Notes: generated by a model not told the origin, from the letters alone. A stretch of DNA of 64,000 nucleotides from Bauldia sp963759235 (GCA_963759235.1 CAVWYO010000007.1:248001-312000), one strand, 5' to 3'; shown: positions 50,706 to 60,209, numbered from the stretch's first letter. Numbers and translations: made by a program.

Positions 50706-51977
50706 ATGACTGGACCAATTGGAAAGCTAAGAAGCATTGCGGTGACCGGCGTCGCGGTCGCGGCTCTGGCCGCCATGAGCGGCATCGCCGTCGCCCAGAC
50801 CACGCTCACCATCGAGAGCTGGCGGAACGACGACGCCAACATTTGGAACGACAAGATCATTCCCGCCTTCGAGAAGGCGCACCCGGACATCCACGTCGTC
50901 TTCAATCCGACCGCGCCGACGGAATACAACGCGGCGCTTAACTCGCGCCTCGAGGGCGGTTCGGCCGGCGACCTGATAACCTGCCGGCCCTTCGACGCCT
51001 CGCTCGACCTCTTCAACAAGGGTTATCTCGAGGGTGTGAACGACCTGGTCGGCGACTTCTCCGACGTCGCCAAGAGCGCCTGGACCACCGATGACGGATC
51101 GACCACCTTCTGCGTGCCGATGGCCTCGGTGATCCATGGCTTCATCTACAACAAGGACATCTTCGACGAACTCGGCCTGCAGGTGCCCAAGACGATGGAC
51201 GAGTTCTGGGCCGTCCTCGACAAGATCAAGCAGGACGGCAACTACGTGCCCCTCGACATCGGCACCGCCGACCAGTGGGAATCGGCGACCATGGGCTTCC
51301 AGAACGTCGGGCCGAAATACTGGAAGGGCGAGGACGGCCGCAAGGCGCTGATCGCCGGCAAGGCCAAATTCACCGACCAGCCCTATGTCGACACCTGGGC
51401 GGAGCTGGCCAAGTGGATTCCGTATCTCGGTGACGGCTATCAGGCGCAGAAATATCCGGACAGCCAGAACCTGTTCACCCTCGGCCGAGCCGCCATCTAT
51501 CCGGCCGGCTCATGGGACATCACCACCTTCGAGACCCAAGGCAACGTCAAATTCGACGCCTTCCCGCCGCCGGTCGTCAACGCCGGCGACACCTGCTACA
51601 TCAGCGACCACACCGACATCGGCATCGGCCTCAACGCGGCGTCGAAGAACAAGGACGCCGGCAAAACGTTCCTGGCCTGGGTTGCTTCGCCGGAATTTGC
51701 CGGGCTCTATGCCAACGCCCTGCCCGGTTTCTTCCCGCTCTCCAGCGCCCCGGTGAAGATCGAGGATCCGGTCGCCCAGCAGTTCGTCAGCTGGCGGGGA
51801 GATTGCCAATCGACGATCCGCAACTCCTACCAGATCCTGTCGCGCGGCACGCCCAACCTTGAGAACGAGCTGTGGAACGTGACGGCGCAGGTGATGAACG
51901 GCACGATGAAGCCGGAAGACGCCGCCAAGCAGGTCCAGGACGGGCTGGACAGCTGGTACAAGCCGATGGCGCAATAG
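50706..51977 (+). CDS. Sugar ABC transporter substrate-binding protein (family 1, amino-sugar/oligosaccharide)
   Basis: 423 residues from ATG 50706 (GGGAG nine bases upstream); ATG 50700 is nearer the same site. The signal peptide runs KLRSIAVTGVAVAALAAMSG to VAQ-TTLTIES. The MalE/UgpB-type pattern is TTLTIESWRNDDANIWNDKI, IPAFEKAHPDIHVVFNPTAP, AGDLITCRPFDASLDLFNKG, VIHGFIYNKDIFDELGLQVP, TLGRAAIYPAGSWDI and NALPGFFPLSSAP. It binds a sugar such as a GlcNAc- or MurNAc-containing ligand in the periplasm. It begins 76 bases after murQ. Its permease genes are separated from it by an inserted GIY-YIG cassette. Confidence 0.9.
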   Translation: MTGPIGKLRSIAVTGVAVAALAAMSGIAVAQTTLTIESWRNDDANIWNDKIIPAFEKAHPDIHVVFNPTAPTEYNAALNSRLEGGSAGDLITCRPFDASLDLFNKGYLEGVNDLVGDFSDVAKSAWTTDDGSTTFCVPMASVIHGFIYNKDIFDELGLQVPKTMDEFWAVLDKIKQDGNYVPLDIGTADQWESATMGFQNVGPKYWKGEDGRKALIAGKAKFTDQPYVDTWAELAKWIPYLGDGYQAQKYPDSQNLFTLGRAAIYPAGSWDITTFETQGNVKFDAFPPPVVNAGDTCYISDHTDIGIGLNAASKNKDAGKTFLAWVASPEFAGLYANALPGFFPLSSAPVKIEDPVAQQFVSWRGDCQSTIRNSYQILSRGTPNLENELWNVTAQVMNGTMKPEDAAKQVQDGLDSWYKPMAQ

Positions 51978-51996
51978 CGCTATTCTTGTGATCGCG

Positions 51997-52020
51997 GGCC
52001 GCGGCTCACGCCGCGGTCCG
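51997..52020 (+). terminator. Stem-loop after the binding protein gene
   Basis: GGGCCGCGG - CTCACG - CCGCGGTCC (9-bp stem, one G-T pair) 20 bases after the stop. There is no T-run. Intercistronic hairpins of this kind commonly keep binding-protein mRNA more abundant than the permease mRNA. Confidence 0.5.
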
Positions 52021-52055
52021 CATCTACCGGGACGACGGGGACAGAGCTCCAAACC

Positions 52056-52084
52056 GTCATCCCCGCGAAAGCGGGGACCCAGTA
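52056..52084 (+). repeat. Left 29-bp REP-like inverted repeat
   Basis: Begins GTCATCCCCGCGAAAGCGGG and ends ACCCAGTA. It contains its own hairpin (CCCCGC-GAAA-GCGGGG). The exact reverse complement is at 52488-52516. Confidence 0.9.
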
Positions 52085-52138
52085 ACCTCCTCGATGCCCG
52101 AACGGGGCGACGACCGGGACAGCGAAGGCGGGGGCGAG

Positions 52139-52447
52139 TCAGTGGCCGGCAAGGGACGGATAGAGATCCACCCAATTCGGATTCCGCCCCTCGATGAGTT
52201 GGATCTTCCAGGCCCGATTCCATTTCTTCAATTGCTTCTCGCGGACGATCGCCTCGCGAACATCTCTGAATGTCTCGAAATAGACGAGCCCGTGAACGCG
52301 ATACTTCCTCGTGAAGCCGGGTACCAAGCCGCTCCGGTGTTCAAACGCCCGCCGGACGAGGTCGTTGGTGACGCCAATATACAGTGTGCCGCCGATACGG
52401 CTTGCCAGGATGTACACGTAGTATTGGGGCGCCGCATTTTGGATCAT
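52139..52447 (-). CDS. GIY-YIG nuclease superfamily protein
   Basis: 102 residues from ATG 52447 (MIQNAAPQYYVYILASRIGG). The catalytic GIY-YIG pair is seen as YYVYILAS and GTLYIGVTNDLVRRAFEHRS, with Tyr, Arg (LVRR) and Glu/His positions of the family, then VYFETFRDVREAIVREKQLK and KWNRAWKIQLIEGRNPNW. It is the small stand-alone type found in many bacterial genomes. The upstream 44 codons of the longer frame are the translated REP repeat and are excluded. It is oriented against the host operon, consistent with insertion. Confidence 0.88.
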   Translation of the reverse strand: MIQNAAPQYYVYILASRIGGTLYIGVTNDLVRRAFEHRSGLVPGFTRKYRVHGLVYFETFRDVREAIVREKQLKKWNRAWKIQLIEGRNPNWVDLYPSLAGH

Positions 52448-52487
52448 GCCGGGACCAGGCGGGTGACTATTGCCCGAGGCTTGTGTG

Positions 52488-52516
52488 TACTGGGTCCCCG
52501 CTTTCGCGGGGATGAC
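52488..52516 (-). repeat. Right 29-bp REP-like inverted repeat
   Basis: Plus strand TACTGGGTCCCCGCTTTCGC then GGGGATGAC. Exact inverse of 52056-52084. It lies 30 bases before the permease start, so it may also affect translation of that gene. Confidence 0.9.
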
Positions 52517-52545
52517 AGTAAGAGCGTCGCCGACGAGACTCGCAC

Positions 52546-53508
52546 ATGACCAACGCTGCAGCGGCCACGCCTGCCGCACCTGTCGACACGCGCGACCACG
52601 TTCCGTGGGCGACCTACATCATCATCTTCCTGGCACCGGCGGCGATCGTCTACACGGTCTTCGCGATCTATCCGCTGTTCGACACCATCCGCCTCAGCCT
52701 CTACGAGCAGGATTCGACCGGAGTCGCCCATTTCGTCGGCCTCGGCAATTTCATCACTCTGCTCACCGATCCCCACTGGTCGGGACCGTTCTGGAACGCC
52801 TTCAAGAACAACCTCATCTTCTTCGCCGTCCACATGATCGTGCAGAACTCGATCGGTCTCGCGCTGGCGGTGCTCCTCAGCTTGCCGCTGCTCACCGGCA
52901 GAAACGTCTATCGGACGCTGATCTTCCTGCCGACCATGCTGTCGGTGGTGATCATCGGCTTCGTCTGGCAGCTGATCCTGTCGCCGCTGTGGGGGATCTC
53001 GAAGGGCTTTCTCGCCGGGCTCGGCCTCGGCAGCTGGTTTGCGCCGTGGCTTGGGCTGGAGAGCACCGCACTGGTGACGATCTCGCTGATTTCCGTCTGG
53101 CAGTTCGTCGGCATCCCGATGATGCTGATCTACGCCGCGCTCCTCAACATCCCCGACGACCTCGTCGACGCGGCGACGGTCGACGGCGCCAACCAGTGGC
53201 ATGTCTTCTGGTACGTCAAGCTGCCGCTCATCCTGCCGACCCTAGGCGTCGTCGCCATCCTCACCTTCGTCGGCAATTTCAATGCCTTCGATCTGATTTA
53301 TACGGTCAAGGGTGCGCTGGCCGGCCCGAACTTCGCCACCGACATCCTCGGCACCTTCTTCTACCGGACCTTCTTCGGCTACCAGCTGCAACCCGGCAGC
53401 CCGACCATGGGCGCGGCGGTGGCAACCGTCATGCTGATCATCATTCTGATCGGTGTGCTCACCTATCTCTTCGGCGTCCAGCGCCGCCTGCAGCGGCACC
53501 AGTTCTGA
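52546..53508 (+). CDS. Sugar ABC transporter permease 1 (MalF/UgpA type)
   Basis: 320 residues with six predicted helices (such as TYIIIFLAPAAIVYTVFAIY, IQ-type block IVQNSIGLALAVLLSLPL, TLIFLPTMLSVVIIGFVWQL, AAVATVMLIIILIGVLTYLF). The cytoplasmic EAA-type loop is IPDDLVDAATVDGANQWHVF followed by KLPLILPTLG. BPD_transp_1 family, inner membrane. It partners the permease at 53585, the ATPase at 54415 and the binding protein at 50706. Start ATG 52546 lies just after the right REP-like repeat. Confidence 0.92.
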   Translation: MTNAAAATPAAPVDTRDHVPWATYIIIFLAPAAIVYTVFAIYPLFDTIRLSLYEQDSTGVAHFVGLGNFITLLTDPHWSGPFWNAFKNNLIFFAVHMIVQNSIGLALAVLLSLPLLTGRNVYRTLIFLPTMLSVVIIGFVWQLILSPLWGISKGFLAGLGLGSWFAPWLGLESTALVTISLISVWQFVGIPMMLIYAALLNIPDDLVDAATVDGANQWHVFWYVKLPLILPTLGVVAILTFVGNFNAFDLIYTVKGALAGPNFATDILGTFFYRTFFGYQLQPGSPTMGAAVATVMLIIILIGVLTYLFGVQRRLQRHQF

Positions 53509-53584
53509 TGGCGGCGGCAATGGCGCTAGACGCGAAAGAAAGATCGCGGATTCTGCTCCAACCCGGCTTGCCGGGGAGAGCGCT

Positions 53585-54414
53585 ATGAACAAGCAGCGCG
53601 CCGCCCGCGCCGCCGTCCATGCGGCGCTGATCCTCTACACGCTGATCGCGATCGGCCCGATCATCCTCATCATCGTCAATTCGTTCAAATCGCGAAAGGC
53701 GATCTTCGGCAGCCCGCTGAGCCTGCCCAACACCGATACGTTCTCGCTCATCGGCTTCGATTCGGTGCTCGCCAAGTCGGATTTCGGCCTCTACTTCGCC
53801 AACAGCCTGACCGTCACCATCGTCTCGTTGGCGCTGGTCTTGTTTTTCGGCGCGATGTCGGCCTGGGCGCTCACCGAATACCGCTTCAAGGGCAACACGC
53901 TGCTCGCCCTCTACATGGCGATCGGCATCATGGTGCCGATCCGCCTCGGCAGTGTGTCGATCCTCAGGATGATGGTCGATCTTGGCCTGGTGAACACGCT
54001 GGTCGCCCTGATCGTCGTTTACACCGCCATGGGGCTGCCGCTCGCCATCTTCATTCTTTCGGAATTCATCCAGCAGGTGCCCCGCGACCTTCGCGACGCG
54101 GCGCGCTGCGACGGGGTGAGCGAATACCGCATCTTCTACGCCGTGATCGCGCCGCTGATCCGGCCGGCGCTGGCCACCGTGGCCATCTTCACCATGGTGC
54201 CGATCTGGAACGACCTGTGGTTCCCGCTGATCCTGGCGCCGGGGCGCAACACCCAGACCGTGACCCTCGGCGTCCAGCAGTTCATCGGCCAATACGTCAC
54301 CGACTGGAACGCGGTTCTGGCGTCCCTGTCGCTCGCCATCGCCCCGATCCTTGTCCTCTACCTCATCTTCTCGCGAAGCCTGATCCGCGGCCTCACGGCG
54401 GGAGCGGTGAAATA

Positions 54415-54415
<1 letters not shown>
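53585..54415 (+). CDS. Sugar ABC transporter permease 2 (MalG/UgpE type)
   Basis: 276 residues from ATG 53585 (GGGGAGAGCGCT upstream). Six helices, including ALILYTLIAIGPIILIIVNS, NSLTVTIVSLALVLFFGAMS and AIAPILVLYLIFSRSL. The EAA loop is VPRDLRDAARCDGVSEYRIF then IAPLIRPALA. The longer open frame upstream is not used because the conserved protein begins here. Its stop (TAA) shares a base with the ATG of the ATPase gene (TAATG), so the two are translationally coupled. Confidence 0.92.
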
Positions 54416-55500
<1,085 letters not shown>

Positions 55501-55588
55501 GCTTTCCGGGTCCGCGGTAATGACAACGGCGCGGAGGACGCCCTAGGATCGGCGAAAACCGTCGAATCGCTCGAGCCGGGGAGGAAGC

Positions 55589-56455
55589 ATGGGGCAACTG
55601 ACGACAAGCGATGGAGTGAGGCTCCGCTACGAAGAAGCCGGGTCGGGCGCCCCGCTGGTTCTCATTCCCGGCTGGTCGCAAACCGCGGCGCAGTTCAAGC
55701 ATCAGCTTGCCGGCCTGAGTGACCGCTATCGGGTGATCGCTCTCGATCTGCGCGGCCACGGCGAATCCGACCGGCCGGCCTTCGGTTACCGCATCTCGCG
55801 GTTCGCCAAGGACTTGCACGATTCGCTTGCCGCGCTTGACCTCAGCGAGGTGAATCTACTCAGTCATTCGATGGGATGCAGCGTCGTCTGGTGCTATTGG
55901 GACCTGTTCGGCCCGGAGCGGCTCGCCAGACTTATCTTCGTCGACCAGTCGCCGTTCCTCACTGCCAATCCGGCCTGGGCCGAGTCTGAACGGGAGGCCG
56001 CCGAGGCGGCTCTCGAGCCGCCGTCGTTCCGCGACGACCCGATCAGCCTTTACCGGATTCAGCATCTGATCGACGGCGTCACCGGCCTTGCCGGACCTGA
56101 CGGCGAAGAGATCACCCGCCAGTTCATCGGCGACATGTTCACCGGCAGGACGTCGGACGCGGAGAAGGCCTGGGTCTTCGAGCACGTCCTCAAGTTTCCC
56201 CGCCGGCATGCGGCCCGGCTCGTCTACAATCACGCCACCCAGGATTGGTTCGACGTCATCACCCGGATCGACCTGCCGACGCTTCTGATCGGCTCTCGTG
56301 CGAGTCAAATTCCGTGGCGGTCCATCGTGTGGATGCACGACCACATCCCCGGATCGCGGGTTGAAATCTTCGAGGAGGCCGAGGGCGGCAAGCATTTCCC
56401 ATTCATGGAGAACCCGGAGAAGTTCAACCGGCTGGTTGCCGATTTCATCGGGTGA
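55589..56455 (+). CDS. Alpha/beta-hydrolase fold protein
   Basis: 288 residues from ATG 55589 (GGGGAGGAAG upstream). Alpha/beta-hydrolase landmarks: PLVLIPGWSQTAAQF (oxyanion HG-type loop), ALDLRGHGESDRPAF, nucleophile elbow LLSHSMGCSVVWCYWDLFG (Ser near 94), and His in EEAEGGKHFPFMENPEKF. The acid is probably within LIGSRASQIPWRS or nearby. Typical of C-C hydrolases, haloperoxidase-like enzymes and esterases; the substrate cannot be told from sequence. It follows the importer by 88 bases and may be a separate unit. Confidence 0.87.
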   Translation: MGQLTTSDGVRLRYEEAGSGAPLVLIPGWSQTAAQFKHQLAGLSDRYRVIALDLRGHGESDRPAFGYRISRFAKDLHDSLAALDLSEVNLLSHSMGCSVVWCYWDLFGPERLARLIFVDQSPFLTANPAWAESEREAAEAALEPPSFRDDPISLYRIQHLIDGVTGLAGPDGEEITRQFIGDMFTGRTSDAEKAWVFEHVLKFPRRHAARLVYNHATQDWFDVITRIDLPTLLIGSRASQIPWRSIVWMHDHIPGSRVEIFEEAEGGKHFPFMENPEKFNRLVADFIG

Positions 56456-56549
56456 GCAGGGCGCGCCGGCCGGCGCGGGCGAGTTCACACTTGTGCCGGA
56501 ATCCTCGTCGACAGTCGTCGGACCGTTCAGCAGCCTGAGCCCTGTTGCG

Positions 56550-56915
56550 ATGACGCCCGAGGACTTCCGCCGCCTTGCGCTCCGTCTTCCCGAAGCCGCC
56601 GAAGGCGCTCATATGGGGCACGCCGATTTTCGCGTGCGTGGACGAATCTTCGCGACGCTCGGCTGGCCGGACGACGCGTGGGCGATGGTCAAGCTGACGC
56701 CCGGGGAGCAGGCTCTGTTCGTCGAGGTGGAGCCGGCTGCCTTCGAGCCGGTGCCCGGCGGCTGGGGACGGCGTGGCAGTACGCAGGTCCGCCTCGAGGC
56801 AGTCGAACCGGTCACCGTGCGGAGTGCGCTTGTCACCGCATGGCGCCGCGTGGCGCCGAAGAAGCTTGCCGGCAGAGCGGGCGGGGCTTCGCGCCCAGCA
56901 ACTCGACCCGGCTGA
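56550..56915 (+). CDS. MmcQ/YjbR family protein
   Basis: 121 residues from ATG 56550 (MTPEDFRRLALRLPEAAEGA). The family's compact fold is indicated by HMGHADFRVRGRIFATLGWP, DDAWAMVKLTPGEQALFVEV, FEPVPGGWGRRGSTQVRLEA and TAWRRVAPKKLAG. Members are small DNA-binding-like proteins of uncertain role. The upstream part of the longer open frame overlaps the hydrolase gene and is not coding. It lies 95 bases after the hydrolase on the same strand; a palindromic repeat follows. Confidence 0.82.
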   Translation: MTPEDFRRLALRLPEAAEGAHMGHADFRVRGRIFATLGWPDDAWAMVKLTPGEQALFVEVEPAAFEPVPGGWGRRGSTQVRLEAVEPVTVRSALVTAWRRVAPKKLAGRAGGASRPATRPG

Positions 56916-56940
56916 CGATCGCCTGGCGATCCGGCAGTCG

Positions 56941-56984
56941 CTAGAGCAAAGTCCGTTCTGATTGAATCGGGGCCTTTGCTCTAG
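56941..56984. repeat. Palindromic intergenic repeat, probable bidirectional terminator
   Basis: CTAGAGCAAAG and CTTTGCTCTAG form an 11-bp perfect stem around a core with CTGATTGAATCGG. The core resembles a palindromic repeat family scattered between genes in Rhizobiales. It sits between convergent genes and is followed by a T-rich stretch. Confidence 0.65.
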
Positions 56985-57013
56985 CTCTTTGATTCTTCGC
57001 ATTTGCCGGGCAG

Positions 57014-58063
57014 CTAGATCGCCTCCGGGATCGCGACGCCATACTTTTTCGCCCACGGCGCCAGGCGATCCATGATACCGGGATAGAGCGCCAGGCCGTG
57101 GTGAAGCGCCTCGCGCTTTCGGGCCAGCGCTCGCTCGCCGGGCAGCCGCACCTTTTCGACGCCCGGCGCCGGCCGTGATGCGTGGCAGAGCGAGACCAGC
57201 GTGCCGGTCTCGCGGACGAACGCTGCCCGGCCCGCGAAGGCGTCGGGCTCGAAGACCTGGACGAAGACCGCCGCCCCCCAGACGTCCGGCTTGGCCGACC
57301 GGCCGTCGCCGGACAGGCCCTGGCTCAACGCTTCCACGATCAGCGCCATGCCGTAACCCTTGTGGCCATGGTCGTGGCCGCCGGTCGGCAACAGCGATCC
57401 CTTGGGCTCGTCGAACAGCACCCGCGGATCGCCGGTCGGATTGCCGGCATGGTCCTGCGCCCAGCGGCCAGGGAAGTTCTCGCCGGCGGCCTTCAACCGG
57501 CCGGCCATCCCGTTGGTGGTGATCGAGGCGCTCATGTCGATCAGGATGGGATCGCCGTCGGTCGGAATGCCGGCGGCAAACGGATCGGGCGTGAACACCG
57601 GGTCGAGGCCGCCGAACGGGGCAACGGTGGCGACCGAGGGATCGGAACAGGCAAGCAGGATCACCTGGCCGCGGTTGGTCGCCCGGGCGAGATGGGCGGC
57701 GAGGCAGGCGATGTGATGCGCCTCGCGTATCGACACGGTCGCCGCTCCGTAGAGACGGGCGCGTTCCGAGGCGCTGTCGATCGCCTTGGCGGTAACCCAG
57801 ACGCCCGACAACCGGCGGCCGTTCCAGACTTGCACGGCCTTGTGGTCGGAGAGGATCTCCGGCTCGCCGGTCGCCCGCATGTGCCCAGCCTCGAGTTCCT
57901 CCAGATAGTCCGACGCGAGGTGCACCCCGTGGGTGTCATGGCCCAGCAGGTCGGCCTCGACCAGGATCTCGGCGACGATCCGAGGCTTGTCCGCGTCCAT
58001 GCCGGCGGCGGCAAACAGGGCGGCAACGAATTGGATCAGATCGTCAGGATTGTAGCGGGTCAT
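57014..58063 (-). CDS. Ldh family oxidoreductase (malate/L-lactate dehydrogenase type)
   Basis: 349 residues. The family's NAD(P)-dependent fold is indicated by ADLLGHDTHGVHLASDYLEE (His near 47), EAHHIACLAAHLARATNRGQ, VAPFGGLDPVFTPDPFAAGI, ILIDMSASITTNGMAGRLKA, GGHDHGHKGYGMALIVEALS and AAVFVQVFEPDAF. Members reduce or oxidise 2-oxo/2-hydroxy acids such as lactate, malate, ureidoglycolate or 2,3-diketo-L-gulonate. Next to TerC and aldo/keto reductase genes on the same strand (20-base gap), it may form a small operon. D-lactate from MurQ is not an expected substrate for this L-specific family. Confidence 0.9.
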   Translation of the reverse strand: MTRYNPDDLIQFVAALFAAAGMDADKPRIVAEILVEADLLGHDTHGVHLASDYLEELEAGHMRATGEPEILSDHKAVQVWNGRRLSGVWVTAKAIDSASERARLYGAATVSIREAHHIACLAAHLARATNRGQVILLACSDPSVATVAPFGGLDPVFTPDPFAAGIPTDGDPILIDMSASITTNGMAGRLKAAGENFPGRWAQDHAGNPTGDPRVLFDEPKGSLLPTGGHDHGHKGYGMALIVEALSQGLSGDGRSAKPDVWGAAVFVQVFEPDAFAGRAAFVRETGTLVSLCHASRPAPGVEKVRLPGERALARKREALHHGLALYPGIMDRLAPWAKKYGVAIPEAI

Positions 58064-58082
58064 CTGTGCTCCTCGGGCAGGA

Positions 58083-58763
58083 TCAGATCAAGTCGGCGCC
58101 GACCACGTCGATCACCGCGCGCCCACCTTCCCAGATCATGGCGAACGCCACCCAGGCGATGAGGATGAGGCCGAGATAGGATATCCAGCGATGGCAATTC
58201 AACAACCGCGCGATCAGCGTCGCCGCCACCCCCATCAGCGCGACCGAAAGCGCCAGTCCGATGATCAGCACCCAGAGATGATGACGGGCGGTGCCGGCCA
58301 CCGCGAGCACGTTGTCGAGCGACATGGAAACGTCGGCGACGACGATCTGGACCAGCGCCTGCCGCAGGGTCTTGCCGGGCATCGCACCGACGGCCTTGAG
58401 ACCCGGGGAACCGGCGACCGGCCGGGCGTGGAGCTTGCTTTCGACCTCGCCGTCGAGGGGATCGGCACCGAGGGCGGCGGCACTGAAACCGCCGGATCTC
58501 AGCTCACGCCATAGCTTCCAGGCCACCCAGAGGAGCAGCAGGCCGCCGGCAAGCACCAGGCCGATGACATTGAGAAGCTCCGCCGTGAACACGGCGAAGA
58601 TGATGCGCAGCACCGCCGCCGCGGCGATGCCGAAGATGATCGCCTTCTTGCGAAGCGCGATCGGCAGCCCCGCCGCTGCCATGCCCACCACCACCGCGTT
58701 GTCACCGGCAAGCACCAGGTCGATGACGATGACGGTGACCAGCGCGGTGAGCTCGGAGTGCAT
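58083..58763 (-). CDS. TerC/YjbE family integral membrane protein
   Basis: 226 residues, seven helices. Two inverted-repeat metal-binding motifs are present: VIVIDLVLAGDNAVVVGMAA (about 12-31) and QIVVADVSMSLDNVLAVAGT (about 138-157). A hydrophilic loop of about 50 residues (GADPLDGEVESKL...) joins the halves. Members of this family are implicated in manganese export and metal supply to exported enzymes. It lies between the Ldh-type dehydrogenase and the aldo/keto reductase on the same strand with gaps of 19 and 28 bases, but no functional link is evident. Confidence 0.9.
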   Translation of the reverse strand: MHSELTALVTVIVIDLVLAGDNAVVVGMAAAGLPIALRKKAIIFGIAAAAVLRIIFAVFTAELLNVIGLVLAGGLLLLWVAWKLWRELRSGGFSAAALGADPLDGEVESKLHARPVAGSPGLKAVGAMPGKTLRQALVQIVVADVSMSLDNVLAVAGTARHHLWVLIIGLALSVALMGVAATLIARLLNCHRWISYLGLILIAWVAFAMIWEGGRAVIDVVGADLI

Positions 58764-58791
58764 CAGTCCCTGAGGTGTTCACGCCTCCGGC

Positions 58792-59790
58792 TCAGGAGGG
58801 AACCGGAGCATTGGCGGCGATCAGCTTTTCGTTCTTGAGGTCGCTCCACAGCGAGCCCGGAATCTCGGCACCCCACCAATCCAGAATCTGGTTCAGTTCC
58901 TCCACCGAGCGGGGGCCGGGTATGACGCTCGACACCGCCGCGTGGGCAAGCGGGAATCGCAGCGCCGCCGCCGCCAAGGGAACGTCGTGCGCATCGCAGA
59001 CACGAGCGATCGCCTTGGCCCGCGTCATCACCCCCTCCGGCGCCTGGACATAGTTCCAGGTTTCGCGGCCGGCGAGAATGCCCGAGTTGAACGGACCGCC
59101 GACCACGATGGTGGCGCCATGTTTCTCGACCGCCGGGAGCAGCGTCTCGAGCGGATCCTGCTCGAGGAGCGTATAGCGGCCGGCAAGCAGGAAGCAGTCC
59201 CATTGGGCGTGCGCCAGGGCGTCGGCGATCGGTTGCGCCTGATTGACCCCGAGGCCGATCGCCTTGACATCGCCGCTCCGCCGCAACGCGTCGAGCGCCT
59301 TGGCGGCGCCTTCCATCGCCGCGGCGTGCATCTTCGGCTGAACTTCGGGACCGTGAGTGAAAACGTCGATGTCGTGGATATAGAGGATGTCGATGTGGTT
59401 GAGGCCGAGGCGTTGCAGGCTGTCCTCGTAGGAGCGCATCACCCCGTCGTAGCTGTAGTCGAAATAGGGTTCGAACGGCAGCGGCTGGCGCCAGGCATCG
59501 TCGGGGTCTTGCGGTCCCTTGCGCGGCCGCAGCCGCCGCCCGACCTTGGTGGACAGCACCCAGCCGTCCTCCCCGCGCAACGCATCGCCGACCACCCGCT
59601 CCGAGCGGCCGTAGCCGTAAAAGGGCGCCGTATCGAAATAGCGGACACCGGAATCGTAGGCTTCGAAAACGAGGATCTTCGCATCGGCGTCCGTCAGATG
59701 CGCGAGGTTACCGCCGAGGGTAGCGCCGCCGAGACCGAGGGTGGTCACCTCGAGGGACGTCTGGCCGAGCCGCCGGGTTTCGAATTTCAT
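58792..59790 (-). CDS. Aldo/keto reductase (L-fucose/D-threo-aldose dehydrogenase-like)
   Basis: 332 residues. Catalytic tetrad positions: YFDTAPFYGYGRSERVVGDA (Asp, Tyr), WVLSTKVGRRLRP (Lys) and NHIDILYIHDIDVFTHGP (His). The cofactor site SSVIPGPRSVEELNQILDWW lies near the C-terminus. The length and LGLGGATLGGNLAHLTDADA opening match the bacterial D-threo-aldose 1-dehydrogenase/pyridoxal reductase subgroup, which oxidise L-fucose, D-arabinose or L-galactose. It could take part in the sugar catabolism suggested by neighbouring importers. Confidence 0.9.
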   Translation of the reverse strand: MKFETRRLGQTSLEVTTLGLGGATLGGNLAHLTDADAKILVFEAYDSGVRYFDTAPFYGYGRSERVVGDALRGEDGWVLSTKVGRRLRPRKGPQDPDDAWRQPLPFEPYFDYSYDGVMRSYEDSLQRLGLNHIDILYIHDIDVFTHGPEVQPKMHAAAMEGAAKALDALRRSGDVKAIGLGVNQAQPIADALAHAQWDCFLLAGRYTLLEQDPLETLLPAVEKHGATIVVGGPFNSGILAGRETWNYVQAPEGVMTRAKAIARVCDAHDVPLAAAALRFPLAHAAVSSVIPGPRSVEELNQILDWWGAEIPGSLWSDLKNEKLIAANAPVPS

Positions 59791-59887
59791 TCGTGTTCCC
59801 CCCTATCCTTTTTCTCGTCGTGGGATGGATGCCGGCCGCTTGATACATGAGTATCACGCGGGTGGGGCGCTAGATGGCGCAGGCAGA

Positions 59888-59927
59888 AAAAATCCTTGCC
59901 CGCGGCCGTGCGGGTCGCGGGCGAGGG
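59888..59927 (-). terminator. Rho-independent terminator of the lipoprotein gene
   Basis: On the minus strand a GC-rich stem (CCTCGCCCGCG with CGCGGGCAAGG, one mismatch) is followed by ATTTTTT, 18 bases after the stop at 59946. Confidence 0.8.
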
Positions 59928-59945
59928 CCTACAGATGACGTCAGA

Positions 59946-60209
59946 TCAGGCGATACACCAGCCCAGATAGCGCTGGCCGAAGATATTGGTTCGCCAGCAG
60001 CGGTAGGTGTTCTTGCCGATGACATAGCCCGCCGCCGCGCCGGCCGCTCCGCCGATGATCGCCCCCCCGACGGTCTTGCTGGCGATGGCGCCGACCGTCG
60101 CGCCCGCCGCTCCGCCGATCAGCGCTCCGCGCTGAGCGCGCGTATCCATGCAGCCCGAAAGTGCTGCGGCGCCCAGCATGCACGCCAAGGCGGCTGTTGC
60201 TGCCTTCAT
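59946..60209 (-). CDS. Glycine-zipper outer-membrane lipoprotein
   Basis: 87 residues from ATG 60209 (MKAATAALACMLGAAALSGC). A lipobox (ALSG-C, Cys 20) gives a lipidated N-terminus. It is followed by two glycine-zipper repeats (GALIGGAAGATVGAIASKTV and GGAIIGGAAGAAAGYVIGK) and a C-terminal TYRCWRTNIFGQRYLGWCIA with two Cys. It resembles small alphaproteobacterial OmpA-like glycine-zipper lipoproteins of unknown role, sometimes linked to envelope stress. It is monocistronic, ending in a clear terminator. Confidence 0.82.
   Translation of the reverse strand: MKAATAALACMLGAAALSGCMDTRAQRGALIGGAAGATVGAIASKTVGGAIIGGAAGAAAGYVIGKNTYRCWRTNIFGQRYLGWCIA

Larger units (their letters stand above)
52056..52516. 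mobile_element. REP-bracketed GIY-YIG cassette
   Basis: A 461-bp segment bounded by perfect 29-bp inverted REP-like palindromes and containing only a GIY-YIG nuclease gene on the minus strand. It interrupts the gap between the sugar binding protein (ends 51977) and permease (starts 52546), which are normally adjacent. The arrangement resembles a small transposable unit analogous to REP/RAYT pairs. Mobility is inferred from structure only. Confidence 0.6.

Noticed and set aside
57014..58063. D-lactate dehydrogenase serving the MurQ product
   Set aside because: The Ldh-type family acts on L-2-hydroxy acids and related compounds, and the gene is on the opposite strand in a different unit.
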